Source of the DNA: Burkholderiales bacterium
GTDB lineage: Bacteria > Pseudomonadota > Gammaproteobacteria > Burkholderiales > Burkholderiaceae_C
Assembly (NCBI GenBank): GCA_947453585.1
Contig: CANGHQ010000023.1
Coordinates: 1-11,314, forward strand
Direction: 5' to 3'
DNA: 11,314 nt
Shown here: positions 6,012 to 11,314 of the stretch, piece after piece
How the letters are laid out: every line of letters begins with the position of its first letter
Numbering within the stretch: the first letter of the stretch is position 1
Position numbers and translations under genes: made by a program
The notes under the pieces: generated by a model
Seen by the model: the letters and a program-made list of their open reading frames with translations, nothing else
Database searches by the model: none
What the model was told of the DNA's origin: nothing

Positions 6012-6656
6012 CTAAAGCGAGCCCTTGGTCGAAGGAATGGCGTCCAGCGCGCGCGGGTCGTATTCGAGCGCGCTGCGCAGGGCGCGGGCAAAGGCCTTGA
6101 ATACGGTCTCGGCTTGGTGGTGTGCGTTGTCGCCCTTGAGGTTGTCAATGTGCAAGGTGACGCCGGCGTGGTTGACAAAGCCCTGGAAGAACTCGTGCGT
6201 GAGCTGGGTGTCAAAGCCGCCAATGCTGCCGCTGGTAAAGGGAATGTTCATGGTCAAGCCCGGGCGGCCTGAGAGGTCAATCACCACGCGGGACAAAGCC
6301 TCGTCCAGCGGCACATAGGCGTGGCCGTAGCGGCGAATGCCTTTTTTGTCGCCCACGGCCTTCAAGACCGCCTGACCCAGGGTGATGCCCACGTCTTCTA
6401 CCGTGTGGTGGCCGTCGATGTGCAAATCGCCTTCGGCCTCAATATCGAGGTCAATCAGCCCGTGGCGGGCGATCTGGTCGAGCATGTGGTCAAAGAAGCC
6501 AATGCCGGTGGACAGGCGCGAATGGCCGCTGCCGTCGAGATTGAGCTTGACGTGGATGCGCGTCTCGGCGGTGTTGCGGGCCACTTCGGCCGTGCGCGGG
6601 GCGCGTGGGCCGCCGGCGTTGGCACCGGGCACTTCGATCAGGGCGGTTTGGGTCAT
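6012..6656 (-). CDS. hisB: Imidazoleglycerol-phosphate dehydratase (HisB, monofunctional)
   Basis: This enzyme dehydrates imidazole glycerol phosphate to imidazole acetol phosphate using a di-manganese site. The 214-residue product carries the family metal motifs: GFFDHMLDQ (53-61, with H57), DGHHTVEDVG (81-90, with H83, H84 and E87), THEFF (153-157, with H154 and E155), and NAHHQAE (177-183, with H179, H180 and E183). The HAD phosphatase domain of enterobacterial bifunctional HisB is absent, so histidinol-phosphate phosphatase must be encoded elsewhere. The first 25 or so residues are a variable Ala/Pro/Gly-rich leader. The ATG at 6656 overlaps the hisC stop as ATGA, with AAGG a short distance upstream inside hisC. 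Confidence 0.97.
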   Translation of the reverse strand: MTQTALIEVPGANAGGPRAPRTAEVARNTAETRIHVKLNLDGSGHSRLSTGIGFFDHMLDQIARHGLIDLDIEAEGDLHIDGHHTVEDVGITLGQAVLKAVGDKKGIRRYGHAYVPLDEALSRVVIDLSGRPGLTMNIPFTSGSIGGFDTQLTHEFFQGFVNHAGVTLHIDNLKGDNAHHQAETVFKAFARALRSALEYDPRALDAIPSTKGSL

Positions 6657-7804
6657 AGGGAAGCCTTTAGTGCTGCGAGCAGCTGGGTGTTCTCGTCGGC
6701 GGTGCCGACCGTCAGGCGCAGGCAGTCTGCCAGCAAAGGGTGCATTTTAGAAACGTTCTTCACCAGCACGCTGCGAGCGCGCAAGGATTCAAACACCGCC
6801 TGGGCGGCGTCTTGGCCCGCGCGCGCTGGCACGCGCACCAACACCATATTGGCGTCGCTGTCCCACACCTGCAGGCCGGGCAACTGGCGCAGTGCGTGCA
6901 GCAAGCGGGCGCGTTCCTCGCAAATGGCCTGGGCCTGGGCGGCAAAGGCCTCGGCGTGCTCTAACGCAAACAGGGCGCACTCGCAGTTGAGCACACTGAT
7001 GTTGTAGGGCGGGCGCACCTTGTCCAGCTCGGCCACCAGGGCCTGCGGCCCCATCAAATAGCCCAGGCGCACACCGGCCAGGCCAAATTTGCTCAGGGTG
7101 CGCATGAGCAGCACATGGGTGTGGAGCTGCGGCTGGGCGCGAATGGTGTCCAGGTAGCTGCGGCTGGAAAAAGGCTGGTAGGCCTCGTCCAGCACCACCA
7201 GGCTGCCACTTTGCGCGGCGGCGGCTACTACCTGCGCCATGTCGGCCTCGTTCCACAAATTGGCGGTCGGGTTGTTCGGGTAAGCCAGATAGACGATGGC
7301 GGGCTGGGTTTGCGCAATGGCCGCCAGCATGGCGGGCACGTCCAGCGCAAAGTCAGCGGTGAGGGGCACGCCGACAAAGTCCAAGCCCTGGAGCTGCGCG
7401 CTCATGGCGTACATCACAAAGCCGGGCACGGGTGCCAGCACCACCGGCGGTTTGCCCGTTAGCCGGTCAGTGCCCACGGCGCATGCCAGGCTCAGCAGCG
7501 AAATCAGCTCGTCCGAGCCGTTGCCCAAGATGATGTCGTAGCCCGCAGGCATGTGCGCGTACTGCGCCAGCGCCTCGCGCAAGTGCTGCACCCGCGCGCC
7601 GGGGTAGCGGTTGAGCGCCACGGCGCCCAGGCGCGCGCCCAGTGCGCTTTGCAGTTCGGCGCTCAGGCGGTAGGGGTTTTCCATGGCGTCGAGCTTGACC
7701 ATGCCTTGCGGGTCTTGCACCGCATAGGCGTGCATGGCCTGCACGTCGGCACGGATGCGCCGCGCCACCAGCGCCTCGGGGCTGGGGGGAAGCGGCATGT
7801 TCAT
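6653..7804 (-). CDS. hisC: Histidinol-phosphate aminotransferase HisC
   Basis: HisC transfers an amino group from glutamate to imidazole acetol phosphate, giving histidinol phosphate. The 383-residue product is a fold-type I, PLP-dependent aminotransferase. Visible features are LDAMENPY (38-45), NRYPG (65-69), GNGSDELI (94-101, PLP phosphate region), AYPNNPT (174-180, with N178), VVLDEAYQPF (203-212, with D206 and Y209), RTLSKFGLAGVRLGY (235-249, with PLP lysine K239 and R246), and a C-terminal LRLTVGT (362-368, with substrate-carboxylate-type R363). The ATG at 7804 overlaps the hisD stop as ATGA and has GAGG five nucleotides upstream; a second ATG two codons in is a possible alternative. Motifs support HisC over general aromatic aminotransferases, and context settles it. 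Confidence 0.96.
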   Translation of the reverse strand: MNMPLPPSPEALVARRIRADVQAMHAYAVQDPQGMVKLDAMENPYRLSAELQSALGARLGAVALNRYPGARVQHLREALAQYAHMPAGYDIILGNGSDELISLLSLACAVGTDRLTGKPPVVLAPVPGFVMYAMSAQLQGLDFVGVPLTADFALDVPAMLAAIAQTQPAIVYLAYPNNPTANLWNEADMAQVVAAAAQSGSLVVLDEAYQPFSSRSYLDTIRAQPQLHTHVLLMRTLSKFGLAGVRLGYLMGPQALVAELDKVRPPYNISVLNCECALFALEHAEAFAAQAQAICEERARLLHALRQLPGLQVWDSDANMVLVRVPARAGQDAAQAVFESLRARSVLVKNVSKMHPLLADCLRLTVGTADENTQLLAALKASL

Positions 7805-9117
7805 TCGAGCCTCATTTCGGCCGCGCGGGCGTGGGCCTGCAGGCCTTCGCCATAGGCCAGCACAGCGGCCACGGGCCCGAGCACACGCGCACCGGCCGCG
7901 CTCACCTCTATCAGGCTGCTGCGTTTTTGAAAGTCGTACACGCCCAGCGGGCTGGAAAAACGTGCCGTGCCGCTGGTGGGCAGCACATGGTTGGGCCCGG
8001 CGCAGTAGTCGCCCAGCGATTCGCTGGTGTAGGCGCCCAAAAAGATGGCCCCGGCGTGCAGCAACAGCGGCTCCCAGCGGTGCGGGTCGGCGCTAGAGAC
8101 TTCGAGGTGCTCGGGCGCAATGCGGTTGCTCAGGGCGCAGGCCTCTTCCATGCTGCGGGTGTGCACCAGCGCGCCGCGGCCGTTGAGCGACTTGGCGATG
8201 ATCTCGGCGCGCGGCATGCTGGGCAGCAAGCGGTCAATGGCGGCTTGCACTTGGTCGATATAAGCGGCATCAGGACACAGCAAAATGCTTTGCGCCAGCT
8301 CGTCGTGCTCGGCCTGGCTGAACAAGTCCATGGCAACCCAGTGGGGCGGCGTGCTGCCGTCGGCCAGCACCAAAATCTCGCTCGGGCCGGCGATCATGTC
8401 AATGCCTACGGTGCCAAACACCCGGCGCTTGGCGGCGGCCACATAGGCGTTGCCCGGGCCGGTGATCTTGTTGACGGCAGGAATGGTGGCCGTGCCATAG
8501 GCCAGCGCGGCCACGGCCTGCGCGCCACCCACGGTAAAGGCGCGCGTCACGCCCGCCACATAAGCAGCAGCCAGCACCAGCGGGTTTTTAACGCCTTGGG
8601 GTGTGGGCACGACCATGATGATTTCGCCCACCCCGGCCACATGGGCGGGAATGGCGTTCATCAGCACGCTCGACGGATAAGCCGCCTTGCCGCCGGGCAC
8701 GTAAATGCCCACGCTGTCCAGCGGCGTGACTTTTTGGCCCAAAAGCGTGCCGTCGGCATCGCGGTAACTCCAGCTTTGGCCGCAGGCCTGTTTTTGCGCC
8801 TCGTGGTAGCTGCGCACCCGGGCAGCGGCAAATTCCAAAGCCTGGCGCTGGGCTTCGGGAATAGCGTCAAACGCGGCCTTCAATTCAGCCTGGGTGAGTT
8901 CTAGCGCAGAGATGCTGTCGGCGCTCAGGCCGTCAAAGCGCGCGGTGTAGTCCAGCACGGCGGCGTCGCCACGCTGCTGCACATCGGCCAGGATGTCGGC
9001 CACGCGCTGCTCGATGGCGGCGTCGGTGTCGGCAGACCAATGCAGGCGGGCCTGGAAGCGGGCCTCAAAATCGGCGTCCTGGGTGGACAGGCGCGCGGGC
9101 GTGGCGGTGAAAGTCAT
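7801..9117 (-). CDS. hisD: Histidinol dehydrogenase HisD
   Basis: HisD carries out the last two NAD-dependent oxidations, from histidinol through histidinal to histidine, using a zinc ion. The 438-residue product is full length. Motifs are VGIYVPGGKAAYPSS (136-150), KITGPGNAYVAAAKR (217-231), DMIAGPSE (240-247), SQAEHDE (267-273, with Zn ligands Q268 and H271), APEHLEV (334-340, with catalytic E336 and H337), GDYCAGPNHVLPTSGTAR (369-386, with Zn ligand D370), and H429 near the C-terminus as the fourth ligand. Correspondence to E. coli Q259, H262, E326, H327, D360 and H419 is by motif. The ATG at 9117 lies 8 nt after the hisG stop; its TGA overlaps the hisC start. Confidence 0.98.
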   Translation of the reverse strand: MTFTATPARLSTQDADFEARFQARLHWSADTDAAIEQRVADILADVQQRGDAAVLDYTARFDGLSADSISALELTQAELKAAFDAIPEAQRQALEFAAARVRSYHEAQKQACGQSWSYRDADGTLLGQKVTPLDSVGIYVPGGKAAYPSSVLMNAIPAHVAGVGEIIMVVPTPQGVKNPLVLAAAYVAGVTRAFTVGGAQAVAALAYGTATIPAVNKITGPGNAYVAAAKRRVFGTVGIDMIAGPSEILVLADGSTPPHWVAMDLFSQAEHDELAQSILLCPDAAYIDQVQAAIDRLLPSMPRAEIIAKSLNGRGALVHTRSMEEACALSNRIAPEHLEVSSADPHRWEPLLLHAGAIFLGAYTSESLGDYCAGPNHVLPTSGTARFSSPLGVYDFQKRSSLIEVSAAGARVLGPVAAVLAYGEGLQAHARAAEMRLE

Positions 9118-9125
9118 GGTCAGAT

Positions 9126-9791
9126 TCAGGCCTTGCCAATCGCGCTGGCAAAGGCGTTGATGATGTTACGAATCGGCTCGCGCTTGAGCTTCAAGGCCGC
9201 CTGGTTGACCACCAGCCGCGCGCTGATGTCCATGATGTGCTCGACCTCGACCAGGTTGTTTGCCTTGAGCGTGTTACCGGTGGACACCAGATCCACAATG
9301 GCGTCGGCCATGCCCACCAGCGGCGCGAGTTCCATGCTGCCGTAGAGCTTGATCAGGTCCACGTGCACGCCCTTGGTGGCAAAAAACTCGCGGGCAATGG
9401 CCACGTACTTGGTCGCCACTTTCAGGCGCGCGCCCTGGCGCACTGCGTGGGCGTAGTCAAAGTCGGCGCGCACGGCCACGCTGATGCGGCATTTGGAGAT
9501 TTGCAAATCCAGCGGCTGGAACAAGCCCGCGCCGCTGGTGGCGCTGCCCCAGTCGCCGCCGTGTTCGAGCAATGTATCTTTGCCGGTAATGCCCATGTCA
9601 GCGCCGCCAAACTGCACATAAGTGGGCACGTCGGTGGCGCGCACCACCAGCACGCGCACGTCTGCGTGGTTGGTGTCCAGAATCAACTTGCGCGATTTTT
9701 CCGGGTCGTCCAGCACTTCGATGCCAGCGGCACGCAAGAGCGGCAGCGTTTCTTCAAAAATGCGGCCTTTGGACAAGGCAATGGTGATCAT
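9126..9791 (-). CDS. hisG: ATP phosphoribosyltransferase, short form (HisG-S)
   Basis: HisG condenses ATP with PRPP, the first committed step of histidine synthesis. The 221-residue product starts MITIALSKGRIFEETL, contains GGADMGITGKD (62-72), and the PRPP-binding run ELAPLVGMADAIVDLVSTGN (154-173), and stops soon after. It therefore lacks the C-terminal histidine-binding domain of long HisG and should depend on the HisZ regulatory subunit, which is not in this window. The ATG at 9791 is chosen as the family N-terminus; an in-frame TTG at 9824 would add 11 residues unlike HisG. A short Gly/Ser/Ala stretch (about 79-89) after LLEHGG looks longer than I remember in relatives. The gene is 42 nt downstream of murA and heads the his gene string. 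Confidence 0.96.
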   Translation of the reverse strand: MITIALSKGRIFEETLPLLRAAGIEVLDDPEKSRKLILDTNHADVRVLVVRATDVPTYVQFGGADMGITGKDTLLEHGGDWGSATSGAGLFQPLDLQISKCRISVAVRADFDYAHAVRQGARLKVATKYVAIAREFFATKGVHVDLIKLYGSMELAPLVGMADAIVDLVSTGNTLKANNLVEVEHIMDISARLVVNQAALKLKREPIRNIINAFASAIGKA

Positions 9792-9814
9792 GCGGTTCTC
9801 GTTTTCAATGGAGT

Positions 9815-9833
9815 GGCGGTGCAAAGCCCCGCC
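9815..9833 (-). other. Small hairpin between murA and hisG
   Basis: Directly after the murA stop, the minus strand has GGCGG (9833-9829) and CCGCC (9819-9815) able to pair across a 9-nt loop. No U-tract follows, so it is not a classical terminator. It could modestly attenuate or protect transcripts at the murA/hisG boundary. No histidine-rich leader peptide precedes hisG. Confidence 0.3.
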
Positions 9834-11099
9834 TTATTTGATGCGCTCAATGTCAGCGCCAATGCCACGCAGCTTGGACTCCATCTGGTCGTAGCCGCGG
9901 TCGAGGTGATAGATGCGCTCGACCACCGTCTCGCCCTGAGCCACCAAACCGGCAATCACCAGCGAGGCCGAAGCGCGCAAATCAGTGGCCATGACCGTGG
10001 CGCCCGAGAGTGCGGCCACGCCTTGCACCAGCGCCACTTTGCCCTCGATCTGGATGTTGGCGCCCAGGCGCACCAGCTCGTTGACGTGCATGAAGCGGTT
10101 CTCAAAAATCGTCTCGGTCGCCTTGGACGCGCCATGCGAGATGCAGTTAAGCGCCATGAACTGCGCCTGCATGTCGGTGGGGAAACCGGGGTATTCGGTG
10201 GTGCGAAAGCCCTGGGCCTGCAAGCGCCCGCTGGACTGCACGCGAATACCGCCTTCGACCGCAGTGACGGTGGCGCCCGCGGCGCGCAGCTTTTCGATCA
10301 CCGCGTCCAGATGGTCGGCGCGGCCGTGTTGCAGCACCACGTCGCCACCAGTGGCGGCCACCGCGCACAAAAAGGTGCCGGCCTCAATGCGGTCAGCCAC
10401 CACCTGGTGGTCGCAGCCGTGCAGGGTTTCGACACCCTGGATGCGGATGCGGCTGCTGCCGTGGCCCTCGATGCGCGCGCCCATGGCGATCAGCATTTCG
10501 GCCAGGTCGGGAATCTCGGGCTCTTGCGCCGCGTTTTCCAAAATGGTTTCGCCCTCGGCCAGCGCGGCGGCCATCAAAAAGTTTTCAGTTCCGGTGACAG
10601 TCACCATGTCCGTGGTGATGCGCGCGCCCGTGAGGCGCTTGCGCCCGCCGCGCACGCGCGCCAGCATATAGCCGTGCTCCACGCTGATTTCGGCGCCCAT
10701 GGCGGCCAGGCCTTTCAAGTGCTGGTCTACCGGGCGCGAGCCAATGGCGCAGCCGCCGGGCAGCGACACCTTGGCGTGGCCAAAGCGCGCCAGCAAGGGG
10801 CCCAGCGCCAGCACCGAGGCGCGCATGGTTTTCACCAGCTCATAAGGGGCTTCGGGCAGGTTCAAGGCGCCCGCGTTGGCGCTGACGCTGCCGTCGGCAT
10901 GTTGTTCAATCTGCACGCCCATGTGGCGAATCAGCTTGAGCATGGTGGACACGTCTTGCAGGCGCGGCACATTGCGCAGCGTCACCGGCTCGGCGGTGAG
11001 CAGCGTGGCACAGAGTTCTGGCAGGGCGGCATTTTTGGCGCCAGAAATCGGGACCGTGCCTTGCAGGCTGCGCCCGCCGCGTATGAGTAATTTGTCCAT
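9834..11099 (-). CDS. murA: UDP-N-acetylglucosamine 1-carboxyvinyltransferase MurA
   Basis: MurA transfers enolpyruvate from PEP to UDP-GlcNAc, the first committed step of peptidoglycan synthesis in the cytoplasm. The 421-residue product is a full-length EPSP-synthase-type double domain. It opens with MDKLLIRGGRSLQG, has SGAKNAALP (19-27, with K22 and N23), the catalytic loop LPGGCAIGSRPVDQH (113-127, with C117), ITTDMVTVTGTENFLMA (161-177), EYPGFPTDMQAQ (302-313, with D309), and LDRGYDQMESKL (399-410, with R401). Presence of C117 predicts the fosfomycin-sensitive type. The ATG at 11099 is 16 nt after the BolA-family stop. The BolA-murA adjacency mirrors ibaG-murA of E. coli, downstream of mla genes. 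Confidence 0.98.
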   Translation of the reverse strand: MDKLLIRGGRSLQGTVPISGAKNAALPELCATLLTAEPVTLRNVPRLQDVSTMLKLIRHMGVQIEQHADGSVSANAGALNLPEAPYELVKTMRASVLALGPLLARFGHAKVSLPGGCAIGSRPVDQHLKGLAAMGAEISVEHGYMLARVRGGRKRLTGARITTDMVTVTGTENFLMAAALAEGETILENAAQEPEIPDLAEMLIAMGARIEGHGSSRIRIQGVETLHGCDHQVVADRIEAGTFLCAVAATGGDVVLQHGRADHLDAVIEKLRAAGATVTAVEGGIRVQSSGRLQAQGFRTTEYPGFPTDMQAQFMALNCISHGASKATETIFENRFMHVNELVRLGANIQIEGKVALVQGVAALSGATVMATDLRASASLVIAGLVAQGETVVERIYHLDRGYDQMESKLRGIGADIERIK

Positions 11100-11115
11100 G
11101 GTCTTGTAGATTGGC

Positions 11116-11314
11116 TCAGGCCGATTGCTGCGCCCATTCGGCCGGGGTGTAGGTTTTCATCGACAAGGCGTGCACCTCGTCGGTCTGCATGCGCGTGCCC
11201 AAAGTGGCGTACACCATTTGGTGGCGCCCAATCAGGCGCTTGCCTTCAAAGGCACTGGACACGATGGTGGCGTACCAGTGGCGGCCGTCGCCCTCGAGCG
11301 CGCAGTGGTCGCAG
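11116..11314 (-). CDS. BolA/IbaG-family protein, 5' end cut by the window edge
   Basis: The last 65 codons are present, starting CDHCALEGDGRHWYATIV and ending in TGA at 11118-11116. The region contains the BolA-fold features FEGKRLIGRHQMVYATLG and TDEVHALSMKTYTPAEW; the invariant-type RH and HALSxKTxTP match the IbaG (YrbA) branch more than long BolA. Family members act with monothiol glutaredoxins in iron-sulphur handling or stress response. The missing N-terminus should be roughly 15-20 residues, from the family size of about 80. It precedes murA by 16 nt, a linkage shared with E. coli ibaG-murA; mla phospholipid-transport genes would be expected beyond the right edge, but that is a prediction. 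The name ibaG is likely but not certain. Confidence 0.88.
   Translation of the reverse strand, partial: CDHCALEGDGRHWYATIVSSAFEGKRLIGRHQMVYATLGTRMQTDEVHALSMKTYTPAEWAQQSA

Noticed and set aside
5313..6272. A 319-codon plus-strand open frame antisense to hisH and hisB
   Set aside because: Same pattern of compositional shadow; it crosses two genes and has no motif.
7831..8904. A 357-codon plus-strand open frame antisense to hisD
   Set aside because: Composition is rich in His, Arg, Gln and Gly with no family motif, and hisD on the other strand has all catalytic residues.
9792..9824. TTG-initiated N-terminal extension of HisG containing two His codons, as a possible his leader peptide
   Set aside because: It is in frame with HisG, has no stop before it, no run of histidine codons, and no terminator/antiterminator pair after it.
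9237..11090. A 617-codon open frame on the plus strand across murA and hisG
   Set aside because: It lies antisense to two well-supported genes; its protein is low-complexity (rich in His, Gln, Ala and Gly) and spans the murA/hisG boundary. Long antisense frames are common in GC-rich coding DNA.
1..11314. Search for mobile elements, CRISPR arrays, tRNA or rRNA genes, defence or secretion cassettes
   Set aside because: No transposase, integrase, regularly spaced repeats, tRNA-like or rRNA-like sequence was seen; the whole window is filled by housekeeping genes in a conserved order.

Overview
This is a GC-rich bacterial window with every recognisable gene on the minus strand. Transcription therefore runs from the right edge (11314) to the left (1). 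Gene content, order and protein sequences point to a betaproteobacterium of the Burkholderiales, most likely a Comamonadaceae (Acidovorax/Rhodoferax/Polaromonas-like). This taxonomic reading is inference from family knowledge, not a database result.

Layout in transcription order: the 3' part of a BolA/IbaG-type gene (11116-11314), murA (9834-11099), hisG (9126-9791), hisD (7801-9117), hisC (6653-7804), hisB (6012-6656), hisH (5325-5981), hisA (4541-5281), a D-hexose-6-phosphate mutarotase-like gene (3688-4548), hisF (2903-3685), hisI (2511-2900), hisE (2111-2506), a HIT-family hydrolase (1672-2073), tatA (1370-1606), tatB (867-1325) and tatC (64-870). Junctions are very tight: hisD/hisC, hisC/hisB and tatB/tatC share ATGA, hisA/mutarotase overlap by 8 nt, and most other gaps are 2-65 nt. 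This looks like one long operon or a chain of co-transcribed operons. No stretch of 300 bases lacks a gene.

The his genes supply nine of the histidine pathway proteins as separate monofunctional polypeptides: HisG, HisE, HisI, HisA, HisH, HisF, HisB (dehydratase only), HisC and HisD. HisG is the short form, which normally needs HisZ; HisZ and the histidinol-phosphate phosphatase are not in the window. The BolA-murA pair joins an iron-sulphur/stress-related protein and the first committed step of peptidoglycan synthesis to the head of the his cluster. The tatABC block encodes a complete twin-arginine protein export machine at the tail.

Most of this is conserved housekeeping sequence and I see no new defence or mobile system. 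The points worth a second look are: the mutarotase-like gene translationally coupled between hisA and hisF; an imperfect tandem repeat across the tatC stop codon that duplicates the last codons plus stop, each copy able to fold into a hairpin; basic residues at the membrane-entry polar positions of TatA (His7) and TatB (Lys8); a strongly basic TatB C-terminus; and one near-consensus ribosome binding site, on tatA, in an otherwise weak-SD gene string.
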